The translations under genes were made by a program, and so were the position numbers. Positions 34,107 to 45,554 of a stretch of DNA of 64,000 nucleotides are shown here, one piece after another; position 1 is the first letter of the stretch; every line of letters begins with the position of its first letter. This stretch comes from Icerya purchasi (Eukaryota > Arthropoda > Insecta > Hemiptera > Monophlebidae): assembly GCA_039619475.1 (NCBI GenBank), contig CM077116.1, positions 151,979,088 to 152,043,087 of the forward strand, in the 5' to 3' direction. A model generated the notes under the pieces. That model searched no databases, was not told where the DNA came from, and was given only the letters and a program-made list of their open reading frames with translations.

Positions 34107-36949
34107 ATGTCTCAGAATAATTCTTTAAATATTCTTCAGTGGAACTGTCGTAGCATACATGCAAATAAACAAGCGTTAGAGGGGCTATTAGACCTCTACA
34201 ACATTCAAGTAGCATTGTTATCTGAAACTTGGTTAAAATCCACTTCAAAGACTTCTCCATAGTACGTTCTGATCGTGTAGACGGGTATGGTGGAGTGGCT
34301 ATTCTTGTTAGAAACGACTTACCATACCAGTCACACAGTATTTCCTTCCTTCCTCCTCCTCATCCTAATCTCCCTAATATGGCACATATTTCTCTATCAA
34401 ATCTCCTTCCTACCCCTATTCACATCGCTTGTGTGTACAATCCACCAAATTCTAGTCTTGCTCAGCTTCCCCTTCACCCATTCCTTTCGACTCTTTCAAA
34501 TCCATTCATCATTGGGGGTGATTGGAATGCCCATTCTCCACTCTGGGGCTGCTCTGGTCACGACAGCAATGGCTCTATCCTTGAAAACTTCATCCTAAAT
34601 CATAACCTCTTCCTCCTTATTGATTCTTCTCCTACCTGCTTCAAAAACGCTTCATCTCCTAGTGCAGTCGATCTTTCTTTCTCTTCTCCAAATTTTGGTC
34701 TAAACTGCTCTTGGAGAACTCTTGATGGTACTTTTGGCAGTGATCACTCTCCTATTGTTCTAACTCTTAATGACGTCCTACCTCCTTTATGCTTCAAACC
34801 TCTTCATTCTCCTCATTGGCTTCTCTCCAAAACTGATTGGGGCAAATTTCGTTCTTTAGTCGATTCCTCTCTCTCTCCTATTCAGGCTGATTCTGATCCT
34901 CTATCTCAATACAACCATTTCACCCAGTCTCTCTATTCTGCTCTTTCCCTCTCATCCCCTCCCTTCCCTTCTAATAACTGTTGTAAAACTTCTGCTGCCT
35001 CCTCACTCTGGTGGAATGACGAGTGTAAAGCAGCCTTCAGGAAGAGTACCGACACTTTTAGAACCTTTCGCTCCTGCTCTTCTATGTCTAACTTCCTAGC
35101 TCACAAAGAAGCTAATGCTAGAGCCCGTAGCATCCTAAAGGCTGCCAAGAGGAATTCTTGGAGAACTTTCTGTTCCTCATTTTCTAGAGATACGCCCTTC
35201 TCTCAGATTTGGAAGTTAGCTAGGGCCTTTAGATTTCCTTCCTCCGAGCGCCCCCTTCATTCTACTCCTGCGTTGCCACATCTTCATTCCTTTTTGGACT
35301 CTATCTCGCCCGCTTATGTTCCTTCTCTTGAAGAAATTAGTTCCCCCTCTTACTACTCTACCTCTGAAGACCATTTTCTTTCCTCTCCTTTTCGTTACGA
35401 TGAGCTCCTATCCGTTCTTAACAAATCCACTAATTCCACCCCCGGACTAGATGGCCTCTCATATCCAATCCTTAAAAATCTCTCCTCTTCCTCGTTGCAT
35501 TCTCTCTTAGCCATCCATAACACCTTTCTAATCTCTGGTCACACTCCTAAATCCTGGAATGATTTTATAATCATTCCTATTCCTAAAAGAAACCAGTCTT
35601 CTTTCCGACCTATCTCCCTCGCCTCTTGTCTTCGAAAACTTTTCGAAGGCTTAATCAACAATCGTTTAGTCTGGTGGCTGGAGCATAACAATCTCTTCCC
35701 TCCCAATATGTTTGGCTTTCGCCCTGGTCTTGGTCCAATCGACTGCATTAGTACCTTTCTATCGGGCATCTACAAATCATTCCTAGATAGATAGTTTACT
35801 ATTGCCACATTCGTCGACGTCGCATCTGCGTTTGATAATGTTCATCTTCCTTCACTGGCTTCTAAGCTCATTTCCCTCAATATTCCTCCTATTCTCGTTA
35901 CCATTATTCTTAATCTGTTCCAAAATAGATCTCTTTTTCTTTCTGTTCCCTCCTTTTCAACAATCAGACGTTGTTACCGCGGCTTGCCTCAGGGTTCCTG
36001 TCTTAGTCCTACTCTTTTTAATATTTATCTCCTTGATATCGCTACTCTTCGCATTCCTTCTTCTTCTCTCCTTTTTGCGGATGATATCCTTATCTACTCC
36101 ACTTCAGACATGCTAGCTACAGCTAACGAGGAGATTAATTGTTCTCTATCAGTCCTCAGTAGTTCCCTCTCCAGTGCTTTTCTTTCTCTTTCTCCTTCCA
36201 AGTCTTCTTCTATTATTTTTTCTTCAAGAGGTATCTGTAAGTTTCTCATTATTACTGATTCCAAATCCGTGCTGCAAGCTATCTCTTCTCCTCCTTCCCA
36301 CTCGATTAATGACATCATTCTTTCTGTTCGTGCCTCTATCTCCAACTTGCGCTTAGCACGTTCTATCCTTGTTGACTTTTTATGGGTTCCTGGCCACTCT
36401 GGCATTGAGGGCAACGAAGCAGCTGACTTCCTAGCTCGCTCAGCGTCTCTCAATGGTCCATTCCTTCCGCATTTTCCTGCCTCAGATATCCTTTTCCTCT
36501 CCGCAAGTCTCCATACCAGACTGTGGGTTGACATCTACCCTTCCTTTTTTGCCAATCGCTCCTCCTTCTACCTCCTCCTACAGCCTACTCCCAATTCACA
36601 GCCTTGGTATCAATTTCTTCCTTTTTCTCGGCGCTCGGCTACTGTTTCTTTAATCAGACTGAGACTTGGCCATTCCCTCCTTCCCTTTTCTAGCTTTTCT
36701 CTTTCTCTTTCACCTTCTCCCTTTTGCCCTCTCCACTCAACTGATCCTCCCTTTATATGTGACCCCAACCATATCCTTTTCGAATGCTCTGCTCTTTTTC
36801 CTCAGTGCTCTCATCTATACGCCGAACTTTTGGCGTTAGATCTTCCTACCCCTTTCAATGCTTCCTTTATCCTTTCCTTCCCATCTCCAACCGTTATTCC
36901 CCTCCTTCTTTCCTTTATACTTTCTATCTCCGATCGCCTCAGAATCTGA
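34107..36949 (+). pseudogene. I-like LINE ORF2: endonuclease, RT, RNase H
   Basis: This is the best-preserved LINE in the window. Starting at ATG 34107, the APE endonuclease shows ILQWNCRSI, SETWL, a frameshift near 34230, then GGDWNAHSPLWG and GSDHSPIV. RT follows: NSTPGLDGLSYPILK, IIIPIPKRN, SFRPISLASC, FVDVASAFDNV, GLPQGSCLSP and the catalytic FADDILIYS (about 36080). A TAG at 35792-35794 splits the frame just before the VDVASAF block. Near 36235 an in-frame deletion joins the RT palm to the middle of RNase H (TDSKSVL), losing the RT thumb and the first RNase H motifs. HSGIEGNEAAD and the C-terminal CDPNHILFECSAL region remain. It is dead as an autonomous element. Confidence 0.9.
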
Positions 36950-37026
36950 GTAGGTGATCTAGGTCCATGTAGTTGGGTCAGTGTTAACACCGAGCCCATT
37001 TAAAAAAAAAAAAAAAAAAAAAAAAT
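36950..37026 (+). other. LINE 3' UTR and poly(A) tail
   Basis: A short UTR reading GTTGGGTCAGTGTTAACACC then GAGCCCATTT runs into about 23 A residues. This GGGT...GCCCA end recurs at the 3' ends of the other I-like copies. Confidence 0.85.
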
Positions 37027-37377
37027 ATTTGATTGTCCTATTTTTTTCTTATACCGTATATCTACATAGTTGAGTAATTAGGTAGGCCCCAAAGTAGCAC
37101 TAGCCCAGGACCCCATAAATTCACGGTCCACCCCTGCGTGCAACTGTTATGGTATTCTACTCATTTGCATTTTGGTACAGCAAAACTGAATCTGGCTTAT
37201 TAACGTTTGTGAATTTACTATATTTACTGACCGCGCCGTTTTTTTAGAATTACTACACTTTTTATTTATTTTAATCTCATTTAAACGTTATTTTAAAATT
37301 TTCATTTTACGTTAATTATTTTTTCTCGCCAATTTCAGTATGCTATTTTTTAATGTTCGCTTATTTTACCTGGCAGT

Positions 37378-37512
37378 TTCATTTTTGGCCGAAATTTTAG
37401 TTCGTTCATTTTTGCTCCTATTAGTAGTTTGTGTCAATTTACACAGTGTGAACTAATACAAACTACTAATAAGAGCAAAAATGAACGAACTGAAATTTTG
37501 GCCAAAAATGAA
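37378..37512. repeat. 55-bp-arm hairpin
   Basis: The left arm 37378-37432 and right arm 37458-37512 are inverted copies with about three mismatches, around a 25-nt loop. The arms contain GTTCGTTCATTTTTGCTC and its complement. It is either a tiny foldback/MITE or a structured RNA precursor. No target duplication is evident. Confidence 0.85.
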
Positions 37513-37519
37513 CTATTTC

Positions 37520-39570
37520 GCCATGACGAGACATTTAATAATGGAATTCGTTGTATGACCGGTAAATTTTACATTCCGAGCAATTATGTTATCTTTATTA
37601 GTTTCTATAGGTGTCCCGTAATGTTTTTAAAACATAATCTAACGGGAAATCTCAATTAAACGATTTCCTTTTTTGCTTTGATGTGTTCTCTATCAAACAT
37701 CGAGGGAACAATATATCGTATATCGCGCTGATCGTTAATGGTTACTTCCTTTCTCATACTGCGGCTTTATTAGCACATCGGCGTATATTAACCGCCGAAA
37801 GATTAAATTAACAAAGTTAATATACGAAAGAATAAATCGCATCACGTTAAACGATGTTGACTCTTCATGTGGGTGTTGGGTGTGCTAGTTTGGTTGACCG
37901 TTTAAATTAATGTATGCGTATATCATGATAAATTGCTTGTATAATAGAGACATAAAAAAAATTTTGAAGATGATCCATAGAAATAAAAATTAAAAACTAA
38001 CAATATCACACCTTTCTAGTGTGCGTGTCTACGTGTGCGTGTGTATGTATGTGTGTGTGTGTGTGTGCGAATGAGAAAAAGAAATGTAACTTCCGGCACA
38101 GCATCTGCAAAGAAAGTATACAAAAGATCTGAACAATTACCTGAAAATAAACTATCATACTTGCCCGTACACGAATGAGGTTTTTTCTTATTATGTGATA
38201 AATTTCTATTAATTTTTGCATCTAAAACTAACAAGTTTTTCATTTTTAAAATATTTACATTAATTTTCACGTTAATAATAATTTTTTCATCCAAATATAT
38301 ATTATTTAATTGATAATTAATTGTTTTTTCTTAAAAATTCTATTAAACAAAAATAAGAAAAATTATTTATTTCATTTTTATTTATTTATTTTTTTTTTGA
38401 ATACCGATTTCAAGATTTATTTTAACAATTTTAAAAAAATGCACTAAGAAATTAAAAATAATTACTAATCGTACGAGCCAAAAGCCAGTTCAATTTATTA
38501 ACGCTGAGGAGTCATGCGAAACTTTTGAAAACGTAAAATTACATACTAAATTTCAATTACAATACAGACTTTTATTAGCCATTACAGATATACAATTCTA
38601 ATCTGTTTCTACCGAATAATTAAATAGTTTTTATTTTTTTATTTTATTTATTATATTTACAAGTCGCTTTTGGACTACAAGGTCATTAGCGACTACGGTT
38701 TTACAATAGTTTTATAAAATCTCCATCGGTAATCATAGATCGGATTTCAAAAAAATAGCAGGTTTATCAAGAAATTATTTACCTATTCGTGATTTTGTCG
38801 ATATTTCGAATGTTTTTTTGGTAAAAAGTATATCCTTGATATTTTAGATAAATAAAAATTTGAACGAAGGTATAAATTTGAGCAAAAGCGAACTAGCAAA
38901 AGTCACTCTTTGAACTTGCGGAAAATACTTTCTATTGATTTTCTTTCGAAACAAATTTTCAACGAATACTATATTACAAATAATTTTCATTTAAATATTT
39001 TTTTGTTTTCATAAATCTTTGCCTCAGTTTTTGAAACTTCGCTAAATGATCTTTCATAGAGTACTTACAAGAAATAAAAATGCGTCATTAATAGTATTAA
39101 AACTTATCAAATACGGTAGAGAGTGTTTTTTCCTTTTTAATTCATTTTTTTTCAACTAATTCGAGGTGTCTGCTTAATTCACCATAAATCACAATTTATT
39201 TCGGCGGCTCAAAGAAATCCAATTCGTTTACTCTGAGCGTTTTTTTTTCCTCTTAGTCGACATGTTCTGCTAACATCATCAAAGTTTAACATTATCGTAC
39301 GCTCTATAACTTAAACGGGAAATTGAAAAAAAACTGCCACTGAATTAAAGGGATAGTTCTGGTACTTAAACGAATATGAATAAGTAACTTTTACATCATA
39401 TGCGCGCTAGGTCAGTACACAGCAGACGCACACGGGACTGCATTTGTATATCGATAAGTCAAACGATTACTATCAGTTGCGAATGTAGTCTTGCTTGCGC
39501 ACACCTGCGTTGCATATAATAATTGCCTGGTACACAACCTATATCGGTACTAAAAACGTACGAATAGGTT
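37520..39570. other. Unassigned AT-rich stretch with a GT microsatellite
   Basis: A (GT)n-rich tract lies at about 38023-38068. Otherwise only AT-rich DNA with short frames. No element ends or RNA genes are recognised. Confidence 0.4.
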
Positions 39571-39589
39571 GCGCCAACGCGCTATGTAG

Positions 39590-39860
39590 GCAGCGTGGTA
39601 GCCTAGTGGTTAAGGTACTTGGCTACCAAGTCGGAGGTCACGGGTTCGAGACTTGTCTCGTCCCGGGATCCAAGTCGCTCCCAAGCTTACCCAGCCTGAA
39701 ATAATTGGGTATCAGAGAAATCTGGGAAAGTAAAGGCGGCCGAGAGAAAGGAACTGGCCCCCCTACTCTCATTAGTGCCGTTGGGCTTAGTACATTGTGA
39801 ACCTTAACTTCACAATCCCGACGCCCTGTCAAGAGTATGGAACTCACTTTACTTTACTTT
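39590..39860 (+). mobile_element. tRNA-derived SINE, full length
   Basis: A 271-bp SINE. Its head is tRNA-like, with an A box at TGGTAGCCTAGTGG (from about 39596), an anticodon-like stem CTTGG/CCAAG and a B box GGGTTCGAGAC (about 39643). A unique body follows and then a tail of ACTTT repeats. It is flanked by a perfect 14-bp target duplication AACGCGCTATGTAG (39576-39589 and 39861-39874). The long A-independent duplication indicates LINE-type target-primed reverse transcription. A degraded second copy is at 41637-41755. Confidence 0.95.
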
Positions 39861-39894
39861 AACGCGCTATGTAGCGTACGGCACCTAAAGAAGA

Positions 39895-40455
39895 AGAAGA
39901 AGAACTTTTGAGTTGAGGGACCAAATGAAAGTCGCACAGAGTCAGGTTCGGGCTTGAAAGCGTGGGGATGCTGTGGAGCGTCAAAAACTGGTGTACTGCG
40001 AAGGATGAGTGTGCTGGAGCGTTGTCCTGATGCATCATTCAGCCCTTCTCGGTCAATTCGGGTCGTGCGAGGTACACGCGGGCTCGTAACCGTTTCAAAA
40101 CTTCGATGTAGAATGCTGTATTGCCTGCTTGCGGAAACACGTATTCGTGATGAACAACGCCGTTGTTGTCGAAGAAAGCAAACAGTAGAGACTTGACTCT
40201 TGGTTTGGGCATGTGATCTTTTTTCGGACGCTCCCCGACCTTCTTCACCCACTGCATGCTCTGTCTCTTGGTCTTAGGGACATATTCGAACACCCAAGGC
40301 TCGTTCCCCCCGAGATAATGGACGACATCCACTGGTTTTCGTCAATTCGGATCAATCATGTCCTGACAGATGAATCTCCGGAACTCTTTTTGCTCAGCTG
40401 TGAGCAGTTTTAAAACCATCTTGGCGCACAGTTTGCGCATCCCTAGATCGTTATT
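39895..40455 (-). pseudogene. Mariner transposase fragment
   Basis: On the minus strand the catalytic region of a mariner (D,D34D) transposase is readable with one frameshift near 40040. It contains GGNEPWVFEYVPKTKRQSMQW, then VKSLLFAFFDNNGVVHHEYV, VLKRLRARV, HQDNAPAHSS and NLTLCDFHLVPQLK. The usual first catalytic residue in TGDETW is changed (GNEPW), while the second (DNAPAH) and third (CDFH) aspartates are present. The N-terminal DNA-binding domain and both terminal repeats are not seen. Inactive. Confidence 0.9.
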
Positions 40456-40559
40456 TAAAGTCTAATTCTACGAATACAATTGTCGCACCTCGTATATATT
40501 TACTAAATCATTTACAAGATTCAAAACTGCGTAAAGGTCGTCTCTAGTTTAGTGGTTTT

Positions 40560-40880
40560 GTACACAATTAAAAGCAATTCCTTGCTCGGTTTATATATAT
40601 ATATATACGCGATTTTGGTCAGCGATAAAATTATTGGAATAATAGAACGTAAAATTTTAAGGAAGATTTTGAGAATAAAACGGAACGATGTACACCAAAC
40701 GATAAATTATACAGCAATACAGAACCATAGTCTATATCAATAAGGAAAAGAAGATTATTATTTTACGACCGTATTACCAGAATGCAGGATGACAAGTTAA
40801 CCAAAGAAATTTATGAATTTATGAAAACAAAGAAAGTGACCAAAATGCCTCAATGAACGCGAAAAGTATACGAAAATATT
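40560..40880 (+). pseudogene. LINE ORF2 C-terminal fragment
   Basis: Broken frames read IERKILRKILRIKRND, then RRLLFYDRITRMQDDKLTKEI and a KTKKVTK segment, matching the region after the RT of RTE- or Jockey-type LINEs. Frameshifts occur near 40745. It has no catalytic motifs. Confidence 0.6.
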
Positions 40881-41133
40881 ACTGAAATGTGAATGTTTAA
40901 CAAAAACTGGTCCGTAAATAATTCAAAATAAACCGAGAAAGTAAAAAAAAGGTCGCTTTAACGAAAGCCATAAAAATGTATTAATGGAAGGACTCAAGAA
41001 ATATTGGAAAGATGTTAAGGAAGGAAAAAGGACAAGGCGTAAAATGAAGACTTATTTGTTTTTAGCGTAGTCTATAGAGGCTAAAATCAAAAAAAAAAAG
41101 ATATACATAATTAACCTTATTAATCAGTATCAC

Positions 41134-41400
41134 GAAGCTGTCTGTGATCCTAACCATATCTGCTTCGAATGTCCTACCCTCTCGTCTGAATATGCTATTC
41201 TTTATTACAATTTGCTATCCCTTGGGTCTCCTAGTTCTTATTGCGCCCCTTACATCCTATCTTTTCCCTTCCAGTCCGTTATCCCAGTGCTCAGTTCCTT
41301 CATTTTAACTATTTTTCGTCGAATTAGTATTTAACTGATCCTCTCCTTTCTTCTTGCTGCAGGATGCAGATCTTTGCTAACGTGCCCAAAATGAAAAAGA
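41134..41400 (+). pseudogene. I-like LINE 3' end fragment
   Basis: It contains CDPNHICFECPTLSSE, then LLSLGSPSSYCAPYILSFP and RRISI-stop, the C-terminal signature of the same family as 34107-36949. A short UTR ends AACGTGCCCAAAATGA. It is a 5'-truncated insertion. Confidence 0.8.
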
Positions 41401-41636
41401 ATATGAATGTGCCTCGGGGCACAGGGCAGAAGTGAAACTTCAAAAAGCATTTTCCCCAACTTTAATTTAAACTTATAGTATTACTACAAAATTTACCAAG
41501 AGTAAGAACCAAATGGGCAGATCTGTGGTTCTCATAAACACATATCTATAAAGTTAAAAACAAAAACAAATAAAAAATTAATGCATTTGTTTTATTAATG
41601 TTTTTTATTGAGTGCTGGATTCTACAAAAGATACAG

Positions 41637-41755
41637 TCTTTCTCTCGGCCGCCTTTACTTTCCCCGATTTTTCTGGTACCCAATTATTTCAGACTGGGTA
41701 AACCTGAGAGCTATTCGGATCTGGAAAGAGACAAGTCTCGAACTCGCGTCCTCCG
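41637..41755 (-). repeat. SINE copy 2, truncated
   Basis: On the minus strand it matches the SINE at 39590-39860 from the B box (GAGTTCGAGACTTGTCTC) through CCCAGTCTGAAATAATTGGG to GGCGGCCGAGAGAAAG. The A-box half and the ACTTT tail are missing. Confidence 0.85.
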
Positions 41756-41759
41756 GTTT

Positions 41760-42296
41760 AGTAGGAAGACCTAATGACAAGAGCCGGAGCAGGACACTTG
41801 AAGAAAACGTGATCAGCATCACATATATTCAAAGAGGATCGCAATCGCGAAGAAAACAATGGGGAGAAGGCGACAAAGCAAATCGAAAGCGAGAGGAGGG
41901 AGGGAGAGAATGATTAATCCGGAGATGAATTAGGGAGACAATAGAAGAGCGATGACCGAAAGGAATCGAATGGAACCAAGACAGGGAACTAGGAATTGGC
42001 TGAATAAAACGGTAATACGAATTACGATTAGAAAATAGGGAGGGATAAATATCCCGCCAAAGTCTGGCGTGATTGGAAGTGGATAAGGAAAGGATATCTG
42101 AAGAAGGGAAATGGTTGAGGAATGAATCAAGGTGACCAGTAGAACGAGCCAAAGAATCGGCTGCGTCATTGCCATCAATTCCGGAATGACTGAGGACCCA
42201 TAATGGCACGATTAATACTGACCTCCATAAACTTACTTTCATATCAACGGGAATATGGAAATGTCTATAATGAAGTGTATATCAATTGCGCTTAAC
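41760..42296 (-). pseudogene. I-like LINE RNase H fragment, sister of 4235-4964
   Basis: Minus-strand frame with HSGIDGNDAADSLARSTGHLDS and the following family C-terminal region up to RDCDPL, where it becomes rearranged (bases equivalent to part of the 3' end are deleted near 41790). It is about 95% like the copy at 4.2-4.96 kb by eye, including the non-RNase-H head up to 42296. Both therefore descend from one already chimeric source. Confidence 0.85.
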
Positions 42297-42790
42297 GTCT
42301 GGCGTGATTGGAGGTGGATAAGGAAAGGATATCTGAAGAAGGAAAATAGTTGAGGAATGAATCAAAGTGACCAGCAGGACAAGCCAAAGAATCAGCATTC
42401 CGGAATGACTGGGGACATATAAAAAATCAATAAGAATAAAGCGGGATGACTGCCGAGTGGAGGTAAGAGGAGAGGATAGGGCTTGAAGGACGTCTTTAGA
42501 GTCCGAAATTATGAGGAATTTGGAAAAATCGCTTAAAGAGTAAATAAAAAAATAGTGCAGAAGGAAGGAAGCTGGAAGGACTCAGAATGCCGAAGCGACG
42601 GGGCAGTAAACGCATCACCTACGGCGTTCTCGCTCCTGAAACCATCGGTAAAGATCAATACATGAGCGGGAAAAGAGGAATTCAATAAATGAAGAAATTC
42701 ACATTGTTGACTGCACCGTGAGAGAAAGAATTGGTCAAAGTGGGAGACAGGGAAAATTTGATAGGCTGCCATAGGCTATTGAAGTCATGA
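42297..42790 (-). pseudogene. I-like LINE RNase H N-terminal fragment
   Basis: Reading down the minus strand it shows HVLIFTDGFRSENAVGDAF, a SESFQLPSFCTIF block, a truncated middle, then a short repeat of the AADSLAR-adjacent region. FTDG is the first RNase H catalytic block. Stops and a deletion after TIF break it. It abuts the sister fragment at 41760-42296. Confidence 0.7.
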
Positions 42791-42819
42791 GAGAAGTAAG
42801 AGAAATTGTTGTAGGAACT

Positions 42820-43261
42820 TGCTATACAACCCTCTCCACCTACTTCTTCCTGGTTTAATAATTTTCCCTGCATCAGCCGTTCTGTTATTTCTTCCATAAT
42901 TCGCCCCCGCTTTAATCACAGTCTGCTTCCTGCTCCCCTCTTTCGTTTTAATATTGTTCAGTCTCCCTTGTGTCCCTTCCATCCTATCTTAAATTGGACC
43001 TGTGATGTAAATCACTTCCTATTCGAATGCTCATCTATCTCCTCAGAACGCTCAGTCCTTTATTCTAATTTGCTTGGCCTTGGCCTCCCGATCCCTTACT
43101 GTACCCACTACATTCTTGCTCTCCATTTTCTTTCTGTTGTTCCTATATTGGCTATCTTTATTTCTTCTGTTTCTAATCGCTTCCTGATTTAACTTTCAAG
43201 TCCCTACGTTTCATTATTTGTTAGTCCTTTGTGCTGGGTAAATGTCCTGAGTTGACGTGCC

Positions 43262-43295
<34 letters not shown>
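42820..43295 (+). pseudogene. I-like LINE 3' end with poly(A)
   Basis: The plus strand carries the end of ORF2 (CDVNHFLFECSSISSERSVLY ... SNRFLI-stop at 43190), a UTR with GCTGGGTAAATGTCCTGAG and GACGTGCCCA, then about 34 A residues (43262-43295). It lies head to head with the minus-strand fragments on its left. Confidence 0.85.
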
Positions 43296-43297
<2 letters not shown>

Positions 43298-43299
43298 AA

Positions 43300-43855
43300 C
43301 GGACAACAGGAGAAAAATTAGAAGACGGGCAGTAATGAGCGACAGGATTGGGATTTTTTGAGGAGAAAAACGGCAGCGGTTTTTGTTGTACAGATAAGAA
43401 GAAATAAATTTAGACAAGGAGATGAGAAGCCGTTTAATTAGGAAGCGATACCGAAGCTAAGAACGGCGAATAAACAGTGGTTGGATAACCGATCTTGATA
43501 GAACTTCAGGAATGGGGGAGTTTTTCAAGGCTCCAATGCACAAACGGAGCTGGATCGCGTCAAGTTTAGAGAGGAGAGACTTAAAGGAATTACCGTAGAT
43601 AAAGGAACAATAGTCGAGCTTGGACCTAATAATGGCTTTAAAAAAAATTAGAAGAATAAACGGATCGCCTCCCCACCTGAAGGGAGGGAGAGATTTAAGG
43701 AGATTAAGTCTTTTAAGACAGAATTTATAGAGAAAGTTAATGTGCTCATGGAAATGTAGGCGGCTATTCAAAAAAAGGCCAAGATAGCATATGGAATTGA
43801 CAATGGGAATAGGAATATCATATACAATGATGCGAGTTGCGAAGAGAAAAAATGA
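43300..43855 (-). pseudogene. LINE RT thumb fragment
   Basis: Minus-strand frame with NSRLHFHEHINFLYKFCLKRLNLL, FKAIIRSKLDYCSFIYGN and KLDAIQLRLCIGALKNSP, the post-YxDD region of I-type RT. Broken frames continue to the poly(T) boundary at 43295. This segment is exactly what the copy at 36.2 kb has lost. Confidence 0.8.
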
Positions 43856-43861
43856 TACAAT

Positions 43862-43954
43862 ACTGACGTTGAAGTCTCCAGCTAATATTATTACTGACGC
43901 TGAAGTCTCCAGCTAATATTATTACTGACGTTGAAGTCTCCAGCTAATATTATT
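43862..43954. repeat. 31-bp tandem repeat, three copies
   Basis: Three units containing TGAAGTCTCCAGCTAATATT lie head to tail, differing by one base. The unit overlaps the region encoding the ILAGDFNV motif of the neighbouring endonuclease fragment, so it arose by local duplication of coding DNA. Confidence 0.9.
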
Positions 43955-44165
43955 GGAAGTATATGTAAATTTTTTTCTAATAATCGTGAACCATCGGGAG
44001 TAAAAGGAAGTAATCTTCTACGTATAAATTTAATTACATCATAGACCCGTTGATTTGGAGAAGCATAGATAACGATAATAATTGTTTCTTTTCCATCTTC
44101 CATCTTACATTGAACAATATCCTACTCATATATCCCCAACTGTTTAGAAGAACTAGCCGTTTATT
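43885..44165 (-). pseudogene. Helentron/Helitron-type endonuclease fragment
   Basis: A minus-strand frame reads CKMEDGKETIIIVIYASPNQ, then VIKFIRRRLLPFTPDGSRLL and LPIILAGDFNVS. The combination of SPNQ...I-x-FI...GSRLL...IILAGDFNV resembles the APE-like endonuclease I associate with Helentron-type Helitrons and PIF1-like helicase genes in insects, rather than the LINE endonucleases nearby. The GDFN motif is where the tandem duplication begins. No helicase or Rep motif is nearby. A LINE origin remains possible. Confidence 0.55.
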
Positions 44166-44169
44166 GGGT

Positions 44170-44711
44170 CCTTATCTGGAATGAATTTTTATTTTCCGTG
44201 GAAACTCATCATTGATATGTTTTCATCACTCGATGACATTTTTAAAATGTAATGAAAGGTACTGTATAAAAGCGTGGACATTTACGATTTCGTATAACTA
44301 TTACGTAGAAAAGGAGCGAACTGTCCGTTATTTTTGTTAACACTTGATCTGCCGTCTGTGACGTGTGAAAAAGAGAGCACGCAACTCCTGTACGCGCAAC
44401 GGAGAGAGCCGAGCGCGTAAATTTGAATTCAGTACATTACTGGTTACGTGTGTCTATTACGAATTTTGAGACGTGTTGAATTATTAGTTGTCTATAACAA
44501 CGTACGCTCGCTCGCTCGTTTTTCCTGTTAACTCCTCACGCATTTCTAGAAGTTTCACTTCAAAAAAAAAAATTCTTTATAATAATAACGATCACCGACT
44601 ACTCTTCACATGTTAATATGAAAACATCAACCGAATAGAAATGAAAAGTACTACACCAGAATTTATATAATTTCTCCAATGACCATATCGCGCATCTGGA
44701 AAATCATTACA

Positions 44712-44755
<44 letters not shown>

Positions 44756-45550
44756 TTGTGTGGGTGGCAGCGGTATTGCGTGCATGGGTGGGTTTGGGCG
44801 TATGCGATATATTAAAAAAACTTGAAACTGATACGAAGAAAATAAAAAAAATTAAATGCAGAGAAGAAATTAACGGTTAATAAAGAAATTTCTAGAACTG
44901 TTCGAAAAATTGAAAGAAGAAATTTCATTGAACCAAACTTAGAATTTTCTTCGAAGACCGTTGAAGAAAAAAAATCTCACAACGTGTTCCTAGTGTTGTT
45001 TTGTATGTTTTTGTTTTCGCATTTGTCATTATCGAACCACACGCGTGTTGCGATAAGAAAGTGACGTCCTTAAACGCGATTATCACTGATTGATAAGAAC
45101 AATTAATAATCATAGTCTGAATAATAATATAATAACAACAAAGCAGCGGTAAAAAAAAAAAAATGTTGATAACCTAAATTTAACTAAAATTCGAGAAACC
45201 GTTATGACATGCTAAGAGAATATGTGTCGATTGAAAGCGAAAGATGACCTATTTTTATAATAATCGTTTTATTTCTAGTTAATTCTTTTTTCTTTTTTTT
45301 TTTACACGTATATTTTAGTACAATCTTATTACAGTAAATAAATTAGCACTACTTTTGAAACAGTGTTACAACTTAATCTAACTAATTTGTAACATGAACA
45401 GAGTAGAAACTATGTACAATTACATAACTCCTAATATTATATAGGTATATAAATAATCATACGAGCGTACAAGTATTCACACGCACGCACATCAAGTATA
45501 TCCACATACCAATGAGCTACATACATATATACGAGTGTATATTATAGAAT
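44170..45550. other. Unassigned, with TA/GA microsatellite
   Basis: It holds (TA)n followed by (GA)n at 44716-44756. A TATAAAAG sequence at about 44265 looks promoter-like but no gene is seen downstream. Short frames only. Confidence 0.35.
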
Positions 45551-45554
45551 AAAT

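Noticed and set aside
36094..36534. 146-codon charged minus-strand frame
   Set aside because: It is antisense to RT and RNase H of the LINE; the charged composition is the complement of a Ser/Leu/Phe-rich coding strand.
39590..39665. A functional tRNA gene
   Set aside because: The tRNA-like head continues into a SINE body with a repeat tail and target duplications.
44265..44272. TATA-box promoter (TATAAAAG)
   Set aside because: A single short match in AT-rich DNA with no downstream gene.
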